Source: Spirodela intermedia (taxonomy: Eukaryota > Streptophyta > Magnoliopsida > Alismatales > Araceae). Taken from it: a DNA stretch of 64,000 nt. Numbering within the stretch: the stretch's first letter is position 1; each line of letters starts with the position of its first letter. Below are positions 49,456-60,264 of this stretch, one piece after another. The translations under genes were made by a program, and so were the position numbers. Location of the stretch: assembly GCA_902729315.2 (NCBI GenBank), contig LR746271.1, forward strand, positions 5,600,001 to 5,664,000. Direction: 5' to 3'. The notes below the pieces were generated by a model. It made no database searches. It was not told the origin of the DNA and was given only the letters and a program-made list of their open reading frames with translations.

Positions 49456-51090
49456 AGCTTAGATTTATATTCAGCTCAGTTGTCGAAATATTTTTGATGT
49501 GGAATTAAATATTCTTGTATGTTTTAGGGCAGTCATAAGAAGCACGGTGTGATCTAGAGGTATTCTATGAGCCACAATATCAGATAAGCCAGATTCTATG
49601 ACTAGTCAGCCACCACGATCTTAGAAGTATTAAGTAATCCATCGGCAGTTCATGAATCCAACACCACTCAATTGAGACTATGACAACTAAGGAGGTGCCA
49701 TGGTACTAGGAACCTGAGTTCTCAATCGATAGTGGTTTGTGGTGAGTTGTTCCTATGTCACTCAATGCACCACATGACCAAGCACATTTGATCCAACGAC
49801 TTGTAAAGCATCATGATATTGAGAACTTAAGTTCTCACATATATCATTGTTAGGAATATAAAGATAATAATATATTATTTTCTAATAAAAAAGATATTAT
49901 CAATTATCTTTAAGATCTCGATAGTAGTTGACGTGACTCAGTCGTTGTATATTAAATCACACAAATATAAAATTTATAAAACTAGAAAATACGAATTTTT
50001 AGATATTTAGAAGTATTTCTGAATAAATATATCACTTATAATTCAATAAAACTTCCAAAAATAGCAGTAATTTTCCAAGTCGATCACAGAGATGTAATAT
50101 AATATCTGGTAATTATTCAGAATTTTTCTCAATGAATACGATTTTCTATGAATTTTATACTAGGAAATGAAAAGGAAATATATTTAAAATTCACAAAAAA
50201 GAAGAAAATAAGGGTGCGGATGTCAGGATGATGTCAGCACCCGGCGAACGTGAATCGGGCGGAAACAGAGTTCCGCCCGGTGATTCTTACGTAAGTGATT
50301 ACAGACGATTTAATTAATCAAATTAAGATCTGTAAAAGCCGAAAGAATTGTAATAGAACAAAGTATAATTTGGTAAATTAAAATCACAAAAACTATCACT
50401 AAATGAAGCGTAAAGTAAGTTTGAAAGCAGGAAAACAAAGTTCTGGCGTCGCGACGGCGATGCGTCGGCGATGCGCCGGAATCCTGAGCGTTCGGGAGGA
50501 TCGTCGTGCAGTGTCCACGGCCTCGAAGGCTCTCCTTGGGCAAAGATGACATGGGCAATCTCTAGATCTTCTCGTGAAGTCTAGAAATTAATGAAATGGG
50601 TCGCCGAGTCATCTCCGACGGCTGTCACTTGGCGAAGCAGAAAAATGGCGACTTTGCGGCTCTCCGGTGGCTGTCACCCGACGGAGAGGAGCTGGATGGA
50701 GGTGGGGCGCGTGTCAGGGAGCTTCATCCTCAGGTCTGCGTAGCAAGAGGAGGCTCTTCATCGCATCTAGTACGCTCTCAGGAGGTGGCGACTCGTCTCC
50801 CGGCGGATCATCCTCTTCCCGACGACGGCTTGTTCGTCGATCAATCGGAGATGATTTACTCGATGGATTTGCGATCCTTTTATCGCGAATCGTTCAGCAA
50901 CTTTAGTAGCAATGTTCTGCGAATCGCGTTGACGAGATTTTTGCCGATGATCCAGCGATTCTGGTTGCTTAATCCTTCACCGGCGATATGCAGGAAAGTC
51001 GCGATAATCAGATAAAAATATATGAATTTTGACTCTGGGAGGATTCAAACCCGCGCCGATTGTCCGCCCCTTCTGAGGAAGGTGTGACGC
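49456..51090. other. Unclassified segment, probably repeat-derived
   Basis: AT-rich sequence to about 50220, then alternating GC-rich blocks (50220-50285, 50440-50540 and 50600-51060). An open frame at 50596-51015 (139 codons) has no domain and is not called. At 51041-51056 the - strand carries GGTTTGAATCC, a 10 of 11 match to a Pol III B box; no A box was recognised. The phrase tgttaggaatataaagat at 49849 resembles the start of a copia LTR. I cannot define element boundaries. Confidence 0.4.
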
Positions 51091-51098
51091 AGGTTTAG

Positions 51099-51139
51099 TC
51101 CCACATCGGTTGTGCGCCGATTTTTCGTGTGAATATATA
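51099..51139 (+). promoter_or_regulatory. Plant snRNA-type promoter signature (USE plus TATA)
   Basis: GTCCCACATCG at 51099-51109 exactly fits the plant upstream sequence element RTCCCACATCG of U-snRNA genes. TATATA follows at 51134-51139, leaving 24 bp between them. In plants a spacing near 24-26 bp marks Pol III snRNA-type genes (U6, U3, 7SL), while about 33-34 bp marks Pol II ones. The same USE-like word also occurs in plant repeats, so this may be coincidental. Confidence 0.4.
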
Positions 51140-51159
51140 GTAATGTTAGCTTTCTAAGC

Positions 51160-51350
51160 AAAGTTCCTTCTCTTGCGTGTACGACCACTCCTTACCCCAC
51201 AGCCGGCTGACCACCGGTGACGTGGAAGGGGAGTGGCGCACATGTGTCCCCATCGGTCCAAGCCACTCGAGCCCCTGCTCGCGGCTACTCTCCGACTGAG
51301 CTTCCGACCCGCTTGCTGGCCCGGCTGGCTGGCGGGTCCCCCTCATTTTG
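51160..51350 (+). ncRNA. Candidate Pol III non-coding RNA, unassigned
   Basis: Predicted only from the promoter signature upstream, a structured interior and a T-run. The expected start is about 51160. Nested complementary segments at 51185-51236 (CCACTCC/GGAGTGG, CCAC/GTGG, CCGG/CCGG around a 7-nt loop) can form a single long hairpin. TTTT at 51346-51349 and TTTTT at 51356-51360 could terminate transcription. The sequence does not resemble U6, U3, 7SL or RNase MRP RNA as I know them. It lies within transposon-rich DNA and may be a repeat fragment. Confidence 0.25.
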
Positions 51351-51487
51351 TCTTATTTTTATTTCTTTCTCTTCATTTATCTCAAAAGCAAGACTGTAAA
51401 AATCATATAAATTCATGTAAAATCACCTAATTACCTAAAAATTCACATTAATCAACTGAAAACCACTTTTCACACTTTAACACAAAT

Positions 51488-51563
51488 ATAAGTCTATTTA
51501 TCATGAGTTAAGGCTAAAACTATATTATTTACTAATTATTAACTCATGATAATGAAGACTTAT
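51488..51563. repeat. Inverted repeat of about 24 bp with a 27-nt loop
   Basis: ataagtct..ttatcatgagttaa (51488-51511) is repeated as its reverse complement at 51539-51563 (ttaactcatgataa..agacttat), with one small bulge. It could mark the end of a foldback element or lie in a decayed LTR. Confidence 0.7.
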
Positions 51564-51689
51564 CAGAGAGCATCTTGATCTTCCAGATAGAGAAGGCCAT
51601 CTTGATGCTTAAAATATCCAGTCCTTTGCCCCAACACCTTATCAATTAGAAAACATGCATCATCTTTAAGAATTAATTTGCACTTACAA

Positions 51690-53300
51690 TCTTACATAAG
51701 TTTTTGTAAGGATATAAGATGTGCCTCAAGTCTAGGCACATGAAGAACATCTTTAAGTGTACGCAACACATTAATTTTGATGCTCCCAATACTTGCCACT
51801 GATAAGATTCCTCCTCCAACTGTAAGGACCTTATGTGGCCTATTTATCTTTGCATAATTAACAAATCTAGAGATATTTGGTGTCATGTGATATGTGGCAC
51901 CAATATCAATAATCCAATTTATTCTATTAGATTTTGGGATAATAGTATTATTGAAAAATACTTTGTTTTCACCTGAGCATGCCAATGAGGTAGAACTCAG
52001 CATGCTTTTGAGTCGCTTTAGTTCTTCTTTTATCTTCATAAGGTCTTTCCCACTTTCATGAGCATGCTCTCCTATTTGCTCCTTTGATTGCCCTTGTTCT
52101 CCACCTTCATGACTCTAAGAAGCAGCAACATTTACTTTTCGATTTTGTTGGGGCTTACCATGTAACTTCTAGTAGGTTTCTATGGTATGTCTTTTGCGTT
52201 TGCAAAAAGAACACCAAAGACTATCTTTATAGTCATTTGAGGCCCTCTGTCCTTGATCAATTGAATTCTTCTGATTTTGCTGAACTTCTTGACTTGATTT
52301 TTTTTCAGTTTTCTTGGTGAAAAATGCAATTGGGCTAGGCCTTGATGGATCTAAGAGTAGACATAGTTGACTCTCTTCCTCCATAACAATACTAATGGCT
52401 TCATCCAAATCTGTTGCCTCTCTCTATGTAGGATATGACTTCGAAGACTCTCATATTTTGGATTTAAAGCCATTAAGAATATAAACATTCTCTACTTTAA
52501 TATGTAATTTCTTTCTTCGGAGTGAAGATTTTTCACAGGGCAATAATGATCAATCTTGCACCATATAGCCTTCAGTTCACATGATGACTCCATGATTGTC
52601 TTCTCTCCTTGTATTGCCCTCATTGTTTTAGCATTCAGCCCATAGATCTTCCAATCATTTTGTTGCTTAGGGCAATTCTTGTGGACTTCACTCCACAATT
52701 CTTTCACAGTAGCCATATAAAGAAAGTTATCACACATTTCCACTGTCATGGTTTCAAGGAGCCATAAATGAATAAAGACTTCCTCAGATTTCCAAATTCT
52801 ATAATTTGGATCATTCATACCAATAGAATCATCAATTAGATGCTCCAACAAACCTCTCCCAAGGAGGGTTAACTTCACAAATTTCTCCCATTGGTATAAT
52901 TTGGTACCATTAAATTTCAAGCACTCAATCATACTTGGCAGCATATACATTGTCTTGTCTTAGCCACCAACAATTGCTGTCATGACTGAGTTGGATGTAG
53001 AAGTTTCTTGCCTCATTGACATCTCCTGTTTCTTGATTCTTGAAATCAAGAATTTCTCTCAATTGACCTCTTGAATGCTTGCTTCTAATTGATGGAAGGT
53101 GTGTCTTTGTCCTTGTGATGCTTCATGCCTCGACCAGCTCTGATACCATGTCAAACCAAAATCTTGGTCTTCTTGATCAAGTCTTCGCCCTCCCTTCTCA
53201 CTAGAGCCGGTTACATTTATAGTGGGCTAAGCCTTCTTATTTCTGAAAAAAGAAATGGAGAGCTCATTAAGTAGTTTATAATTGACTCACTTAAGGACCC
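51690..53300 (-). mobile_element. Truncated Ty1/copia retrotransposon (element 1): LTR end, PBS, gag and protease start
   Basis: Read on the - strand, an LTR with a TATA-like box (about 53218-53212) ends in ttgaca at 53149. It is followed by a primer binding site TGGTATCAGAGC at 53148-53137. The gag frame at 52950-52492 has the UBN2-type signature (LKFNGTKLYQWEKFVKLTLLG). The frame at 52408-52169 carries a CCHC-like end (WCSFCKRKRHTIETY), and 52039-51692 the aspartic protease region (NWIIDIGATYHMT, TLKDVLHVPRL). The frames are not continuous. Integrase, RT, RNase H and the second LTR are missing. The upstream LTR edge near 53300 is approximate. Confidence 0.8.
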
Positions 53301-56270
53301 AAATAGAAGAGAGACACTATAATAACGAGATCCTAGCTTGTATGATAGCAACACCATTTTGCTGTGAAGTGTGAGGACATGTGATTTGGTGGGGGGTGCC
53401 ACGATCATTGTAGAAGGTGTAGAGAGATGCTTGGACAAACTTAATAGTATTATTAATATGAAGAATTTTACACGTAGTGGTGTATTGGGTGATAACTTCG
53501 ATGATGAAGTGGGTAACTATGGTGACAACCTCAAAGTGATCATGAAGGAGGTAGACCTAACTCACACAAGTGTAGTCACCAAGATGGAGGTAAGTACGAG
53601 ATGGACCCCATACATCGCAATGGAAAAGGTCAAAGAGAGTTGAAGAGGAGATGCCATCATGACTAGGATAAGAAGTATGGTGATGTTTGTCTAGTTGACA
53701 AGACTCGCACACAAACTTAGAAAGAGAAAGTCATGATAATTTTTTTGTAATTTAGAGAAACAAAGATGGTCAAAACGATGATGCCACAAAAGAGAAGTAG
53801 TCATAGAGGCGAAAAAAAAGGTTTGAAGGCCAGATGAGGGTTCATCAGAAATGAGTTCATAGACACCTTGTCCATTTTCATGGCCTAAACCAATCTTCCA
53901 TTTAGTATGTAGATCTTGAAAAGTACAGTGAAAGAGAAAGAATGTGATTGTATAAAAAAGGACATATGTAATAGTATTGATATAAAGAAGGTTAGTAGAA
54001 AAACCAAGAACGTAGAGAACTTGGGTGAGGTAAAGGGAGGGAGAAGCCAAGGTGTCACTATGACCTTTGACCAGACAAGTCTAGCCATCAACAATAATGA
54101 CTGAAGTATGGGTCAAGGTAGGCTAATAGAAGAGAGAATAGTGAGGATACTGATCATGTGGGTGGAGGCCCCCGAATTAATAATCTACGATGTCAAAAAG
54201 GAAGTAATGAGAGCATGTGTACCTGCCGTGGAGGAGGTCGGAAGTGAGGTGAGACTAGCAGAGGTGGAATTGTCAGTATTATTGACATAGAGAAAGGCAT
54301 CAAGGTCATGTGGAAGGTAGGAGTTGAAACATGAGATGGAGTAGGAGATGCTAGAGTTGGAGAAGTTATCGATAGTTGTGTGGAAATGGGCTTACTAAAC
54401 TATTTCCAAGATTTAGTAGTCGGATGATTCTACTTCCCACAATAAAGACATAGAGGAAAAGTGTTGTGCCCACATCCACGAGGAGTACAACCACTATTAG
54501 GACAAGAAGGAGGGGTATCATTTCAAGCCCGCGAAGTAACAATGGTAAGAGCCGAAGGAGTAGAGGTGGCACCTGAAAAGGAAGAAGAAGAGTGGATGAG
54601 GGTATTAGTAGTGACCCGAAAGATTGTCGAGAAGATGGAGGTGAGATCAAGCACACAATCCTCAAAGAAAATTGTCCCCTAGATTTGAGATGTGATAGAT
54701 GAATAAAGTCCACTGAGATAAATCCTATCATAAAACTTCTAGTGATAGCGATAGAGGGTCAGGAGGTCAGTAATAAGGGGCTGATAGATGTCAACCTCCT
54801 AGATGAGGGCCTAGAGGCAACCGTAGTGGGCCTAAAAAGAGAGATCGCCTTCTTTGCAGGAGAGAAGAGACTCAAAGTTCTCCACAACTCAACCAATGTT
54901 CGTTCAATTGGCATACATAGTTTCTATAGTGAGTCACAAAAGTCGGGCCCAAGTGATGCGCGCTAGTGGCTTGACAATGCTGGGCTTGATGCTCTAAAGC
55001 ATCTATGTAATGACGGCTGAGTCAAGCTGCGATCATGTCACATATGAGGGGTCTTGAAGGCTGGGTGGTTCCTCCAAGAGGTGATGGAGGAGACTGTGAG
55101 ATCTAAAGAAAAGCTCGAAGTTAGATGCCCATAACGCATAATTATGGCCATTGAAGATGTACGTCAGTTGAGTAAGTTACGTTGTGATGGAGTGGCAAGC
55201 CAGAGGAACTACTAAAGAAGGGAGAACACTAGCTGGAAGAAGCTTAGAGGGCTCAGAGGTAGGTGATGGAGGGGGGTGAGATGACGCCATGAGGCCTACG
55301 GGTCTAGGCTGGAGCGGCAGGTGGTGGGGTGAGCAAGTCGGGGCCGGACGGGCCAGTCTAGAGGGGCAGCCAGAGCTGATTGGGGCCGGCTGGGGCTGGC
55401 TGGGGCCGGTTGGGGCCGATTGGGGCTGACTAGGCCGTGCTGGGCAGGTTGGGCCATGCTGGGCAGGTTGGGCCATGCTGGGCCTGCGGATCCATGTGGG
55501 GGCCAATGGGTCCAGCTGGGCCGGTCCAGAGTGGGCTGGTCCGGAAGAAAACCACCTGCTGGCTTGCTGGGAGACAGGCAAAACCATAGCCACCGCAGCC
55601 AGACGACAATAGTGATGGCAAGGGCTGGGGCGCAATAGCAACGGAGCGACGGCAAGGGTGCGATGGCAAAGGCGTGATGGTGAGGGTGCGATGGCAAGGG
55701 CGTGGCAGTGAGGGCGTGATGACGAGGGACCTCGATGGCAGCAGTGATGCCCTCGGCATTTGAGAACGACAGTGCCTGTAACAGCACGATAGTGAGGGCG
55801 CGACGGCGAGGAGGGGCCTCAACAGTGATGGCGACAGTGGAGACGTTGGAGAAGAGGAGAGCAATGGCACTGGCGAGTGGTGATGGCGGCAAGGAGGGCA
55901 GCGCCGAAAGGAGACACGATGGTAGAGACAACGATGTTAGAAGAGGGAAGAACGGCGATGTTGAAGAGCCGCCCGAAGAGGGAAGAGGCCAGCGAGGAAG
56001 AGAGTGGCGTGCCAAAGACAAGCAGCGCACTAGAGAAGAGGAGGACGATGAGGGATACCTAGGGCTTTGATACCATGTTGACATGAGAGGAAAACCTAGA
56101 ATTCATGTAACGTCAAGGTAGAATATATGTCTGTTATATAGGAGAGAGGAGAGATGAGAGAGAGAGATAGATAATGGGCCTTAGTGGGCTGAGAGTCTGA
56201 TACTAGTATTGAACAAATTGTACAGAAGTTCTTACATAAATGAGACTTTAAATGCTTGAACAACATCTAA
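53250..56270 (-). mobile_element. Truncated, decayed Ty1/copia retrotransposon (element 2)
   Basis: Read on the - strand, an LTR containing a TATA box (ctatataac, about 56141-56133) ends in gtcaaca at 56076. It is followed by a primer binding site variant TGGTATCAAAGC at 56075-56064. A frame at 56084-55296 is low-complexity Ser/Pro-rich. Gag remnants lie at about 54950-54370, including a zinc-knuckle-like CLYCGK-NHPTTK word. At 54050-53691 is the GAG_pre-integrase region (QVLYVLGFSTNLLY, LWHHRFDHLCFSKLQ). At about 53640-53380 are integrase remnants in broken frames. The element stops where the LTR of element 1 begins, so RT, RNase H and the 3' LTR are absent. Both outer edges are approximate. 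Confidence 0.75.
55382..55425 (+). repeat. 10-bp tandem repeat with five GGGG tracts (G-quadruplex potential)
   Basis: GGGG occurs at 55382, 55392, 55402, 55412 and 55422, exactly every 10 bp, separated by six-base linkers (ccggct, ctggct, ccggtt, ccgatt). A further repeat, gggcaggttgggccatgct, follows at about 55441-55485. It lies inside the 5' part of copia element 2, on the strand opposite to its coding direction. Confidence 0.85.
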
Positions 56271-57801
56271 ATTTCTCTTCTTTTTGAAGTTTAAAGATGA
56301 ACATTTATCGCATTAACTCCATAGAGGAGACTTTGTGCCTCTCACCCCTAATTTTCCTTGCCTCCTTTGCATGACCTTAATGTTAGCTGAAGCACCCCTT
56401 TTGATGTGTGGCATCTGTGATCATTGAACAATCACTTAATGGCTAGAAAATGGTTTGAGTAAAAGTTGGAATGCTAAAGAATATTCATTAATAATTTAAA
56501 AATGATAAAAAATGCAAATCACTAAATTATGAAGATGCGCATGTTGCTTTGTGCTTGCATGACAATTATCTTTCTAGTGAGCACTTACACCTATTTTTGC
56601 GAACTGCATGCCTATACATGAATATGAACCATTTTGCATGAGCTTATTTCTCCCAGTTTAATATCTGATTTAACATATTGCGATTACATATTATATAACA
56701 TAATTTCACCAGTCTTATCATACCATATCACCCTTGCCCTCATTGTCTAAAATAAGCATCGAAGAAGTTTTATATTTAACATATTTATTAAGTCATTTGT
56801 AACTATAAAATAATCTAATTCACGGGTATCCCTTTGAATACAGGTAATCTTAGCCCTGCATCTTGCATCACTAAAGCCTGAATCTTAGATTTCTTTTGTA
56901 TTATTTCCTTCAATTCGAGTAGCCGATTTTATCTACTCTACGGCCTAACTAAGTTACCGTGATTGCCTGTCCAGCAGAGTTCAGCCCATATAACATGAAA
57001 AAAGTTCATATTTGTGATCACCTTATATAACTAAATGTGGAATATTTAAAATGGTCCTCACATAAATGGGAGGGTGTTAATTTAATCTTATAAATGTATT
57101 TATAATGACTGTGACATTCTCCCTCAATCGATAAGGCTGGGCCGCCCCAGCCTCGCAACCGCACCTTTCCGCCCCCAAGAGAGAGATCGTCACTCCACCC
57201 AACTTTCCTCTCCTACCGTGTTCTCTGGGGAACACTATGCGGACCACCCCTGCAGGTCATGTCAAAGAAAATGTCAACATGAGAGAGAGAGAGACGGCTC
57301 ATCATACGTCGACTTCAGAGCAACAAATGCATAATAATGATCTTTGGGCTGTCTTTGTCACCATGAGAGAGAGTGAGTGAGAGAGAGAGAGAGAGAGAGG
57401 CTATGACTGGTTGTTCCAAACAAGGGATCAACATGGAGAGCTGGCACTTCTCTCTGACCGTGAATTAAGTCCAAAGCGAACCCACCATTCCACTGTTCTA
57501 CCGTGTTCCTGGGGAAACGCATGCGGACCATAAAGCTCTGCAGGTCAATCAAGGCAGATGACGACGGGAATCTGTTTAGGGTTAATAATTGGTCTGCTCC
57601 CACCGCCCCAAAAAAGAAGTTTGTACAACCCTGGAAATCCCGAATGAACCCCGATCATTTGCCTCTTGGTGCCCACAGATGACTAGGACAGCCTGGGTGT
57701 GAGATCATTGCCCAAGAAGGGTCTTCAACGCCACTGGAAAGGGTAAAGTTTTCGCACCACGGGCTGTAATTGCAGGAACCGTCCGCTGATCTTCTTCCCC
57801 C
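56271..57801. other. Spacer and promoter region of the lectin receptor kinase gene
   Basis: AT-rich until about 57110, then mixed composition. A 50-bp segment starting ctaccgtgttc occurs at 57213-57262 and, diverged, at 57499-57553, each near a (GA)n tract (57280-57294 and 57366-57400). No other gene is seen. Confidence 0.55.
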
Positions 57802-60264
57802 ATGCCGGCCACCATCTCCAAAGCCATGGAGATTCTTCTCCTCAACAGCCTTTATACTCTTCTCTTCAGGGCTCCTCCCTTCTCCAGTGCGCAGGGGCGG
57901 GAGAGACTCAATATCGGGGACTCGCTCTCCGTCGAGAGGGAAGGCGACGAGCTGATCTCCCCCAAAGGAACCTTCGCCGCCGGCTTCATCCAGGTCGGTG
58001 AAAACGCTTACTGCTTCTCCATCTGGTACGCCCGCCGCCCCGGAGAAAAGACGGTGGTATGGATGGCGAACAGAGACAAACCAGTCCCGAATACCAACTC
58101 CGAGATTCACCTCAACAAATACGGCACTCTCCTTCTAATCAGCGGTGGCGAGGGCAAGGTATGGGAGTCGGCCACCGCATTCAGGAGGGATGGGAAGACG
58201 CTGGAGCTGCTAGAGACGGGAAACCTGGTTCTCACGAACGGAACTGGGGAATTTGTATGGCAGAGCTTCGCCTCACCCACCGACACCCTCCTCCCCGGCC
58301 AGCAGCTCACGAGGAACACCGTCCTGGTCTCCAATAGAGACGCCGGAAACTATCTGCCAGGGTCTTACAGCTTCAAATTCAACGACGATAATGTGCTCTA
58401 CCTCATCTACAGCGGCCCCGAAGTCTCTAGCGTCTACTTTCCCCTGCAGGATTCAGCCGTATACGCCCAAGGAAGATCCAACTTCAACAGCACTAGGTTG
58501 GCGGCGATAGACGACATGGGAGCTTTCTCTTCCAGCGACTTGTTTCACTTCAGCTCCTCGGACTACGGGAGAGGGCCGCGCCGCCGCCTGACGCTGGACC
58601 ATGACGGTCTACTCCGGGTGTACAGCATGAAGGAGCCTAACTGGGCGTGGGAGGTCGTCTGGTTCCTTGATATGGGGGTCTGTAGGGTTCACGGTCTGTG
58701 CGGAAGCTACGGCATCTGCATCTACGCGCCGGAGCCGACGTGCACGTGTCCGCCAGGATTCAGCAGAAAAGACCCGTCGGACTGGTCTAAAGGCTGCTTG
58801 CTGCCCTTTAATCTGACGTTCGATCAGGCAAACGTCGACTTCCTAAAATTTCCTCGGACGGATTACTATGGCTACGACCTCGATACGTTTAGTCAAGACG
58901 TTTCCTTGGAAAATTGCACAGAGACCTGCCGGAAAGATCACAGGTGCAAAGGCTTTGGATTCAAAGACCGTACGTGTTATCCCAAGTTCGTTCTCCTCAA
59001 CGGCCGAAGGACGCCGAATGAACCAAACACCATCTACATAAAGGTCCCGACGGCTATGGCTGGAAAGGAAGGTGAAGGCTTGGCGCTGATTCAATCCAGC
59101 ATAAACGGCTCCGGCAGGATTATTAACACTTCCAGCGGGAAACCACCCTCGGACGGCGTCAGAAACCTTTACTTGCGGTACTTGGTTGGATTCGTAGGAA
59201 CTCTCGGCGCAATGGAGGTTGTCCTCATCGTCCTGGGTTGGTATTTCATCAGGAGGATGAACCGTAGTACGGAACCGGTGAAGAAAGGATACAGATTACA
59301 GCAGGCGATGGGCTTCCGGAGATTCACCTATACAGAGTTGAAGAAAGCGACGACAAATTTCAGCGAGGAAATCGGCAGGGGAGGCTTCGGGCAGGTCTAC
59401 AGAGGCCTGTTGGAAGACGGCAAGACGGCGGTTGCCGTTAAGAGGCTCGATGGGGTCACCCAAGGGGAGGCCGAGTTCTGGGCGGAGGTCGCCGTCATCG
59501 GGAGGATCAACCACATAAACCTGGTGAGAGTGTTGGGGTTCTGCGCCGAGGGCAAGCATCGCCTCCTGGTCTACGAGTACCTGGAGAACAGATCCCTTGA
59601 CAAGCTCCTCTTCTCCTCCGATGCCACCAAGGTGTTGGACTGGGAGAAGAGGTACTCCATCGCAGTGGGGACGGCGATGGGCCTCGCGTACCTGCACGAG
59701 GAATGCCTGGAGTGGGTCCTCCACTGCGACGTGAAACCTCAAAACATCCTTCTGGACGAGCACTTCCGACCGAAGCTGGCCGATTTTGGGATGTCCAAAC
59801 TTGCAGAGACGGGGGCCGGCGGAGGAGACGCTTGCCGGGGTAAGTTCGAGGTATCCAGAGCGAGGGGCACAAGAGGGTACATGGCCCCAGAGTGGATAAG
59901 CAACCAGGAGGTCACCGCCAAGGCGGACGTGTACAGCTTCGGCGTGGTCCTGCTTGAGTTGGTCACGGGCAGAAGCGCATCCGGGGCCAACGGGGGAAAG
60001 TGGAATCAACTAGTCCGGTGCGTGAAGGAAAAGGTTGAAGAGCGGCAGCACGAAGGAGGAGCCGTAGAGGAGCTGGTCGACAAGGGGCTTCAGGGGGACT
60101 ACGACATGGCTCAGGTGGAGTTGTTCCTGAGGGTTGGCCTGTTATGCGTGACGATCAACAAGGACGAGCGGCCAACCATGAGTGCAGTGGTGGGCCTTCT
60201 CCTTGGCGACAAATTTTCTCCACTGGCCAACCCGCTGGTAAAGACGCCAATAGGTCGCAGCTAA
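57802..60264 (+). CDS. G-type lectin S-receptor-like Ser/Thr kinase (ZmPK1-type), non-RD
   Basis: Intronless plasma-membrane receptor kinase, 820 aa. The N-terminus is a signal peptide; starting at the second Met (57826, MEILLLNSLYTLLF) gives a cleaner one. A bulb-type lectin domain follows (about 34-160; VVWMANRDKPV, LLETGNLVL, WQSFASPTDTLLPGQ), then an S-locus-glycoprotein region, an EGF-like motif (CRVHGLCGSYGICIY) and a PAN-like Cys-rich segment (ENCTETCRKDHRCKGFGF). The transmembrane helix is at about 458-482. The kinase domain (about 526-800) has GRGGFGQVYRG, catalytic K547, HCDVKPQN (641-648) and D661-F-G. Cys instead of Arg before the catalytic Asp643 makes it a non-RD kinase, a class enriched in immune receptors. 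Every key kinase residue is present, so it looks active. Ligand unknown. An inverted broken copy lies 2.7 kb downstream. Confidence 0.95.
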   Translation: MPATISKAMEILLLNSLYTLLFRAPPFSSAQGRERLNIGDSLSVEREGDELISPKGTFAAGFIQVGENAYCFSIWYARRPGEKTVVWMANRDKPVPNTNSEIHLNKYGTLLLISGGEGKVWESATAFRRDGKTLELLETGNLVLTNGTGEFVWQSFASPTDTLLPGQQLTRNTVLVSNRDAGNYLPGSYSFKFNDDNVLYLIYSGPEVSSVYFPLQDSAVYAQGRSNFNSTRLAAIDDMGAFSSSDLFHFSSSDYGRGPRRRLTLDHDGLLRVYSMKEPNWAWEVVWFLDMGVCRVHGLCGSYGICIYAPEPTCTCPPGFSRKDPSDWSKGCLLPFNLTFDQANVDFLKFPRTDYYGYDLDTFSQDVSLENCTETCRKDHRCKGFGFKDRTCYPKFVLLNGRRTPNEPNTIYIKVPTAMAGKEGEGLALIQSSINGSGRIINTSSGKPPSDGVRNLYLRYLVGFVGTLGAMEVVLIVLGWYFIRRMNRSTEPVKKGYRLQQAMGFRRFTYTELKKATTNFSEEIGRGGFGQVYRGLLEDGKTAVAVKRLDGVTQGEAEFWAEVAVIGRINHINLVRVLGFCAEGKHRLLVYEYLENRSLDKLLFSSDATKVLDWEKRYSIAVGTAMGLAYLHEECLEWVLHCDVKPQNILLDEHFRPKLADFGMSKLAETGAGGGDACRGKFEVSRARGTRGYMAPEWISNQEVTAKADVYSFGVVLLELVTGRSASGANGGKWNQLVRCVKEKVEERQHEGGAVEELVDKGLQGDYDMAQVELFLRVGLLCVTINKDERPTMSAVVGLLLGDKFSPLANPLVKTPIGRS

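Noticed and set aside
50596-51015. 139-codon open frame on +
   Set aside because: No domain is recognisable and neighbouring sequence looks repeat-derived; evidence for a gene is insufficient.
55296-56084. 262-codon Pro/Ser-rich open frame on -
   Set aside because: It runs from the copia primer site through a GC-rich tandem repeat and lacks gag motifs; treated as part of the decayed element.
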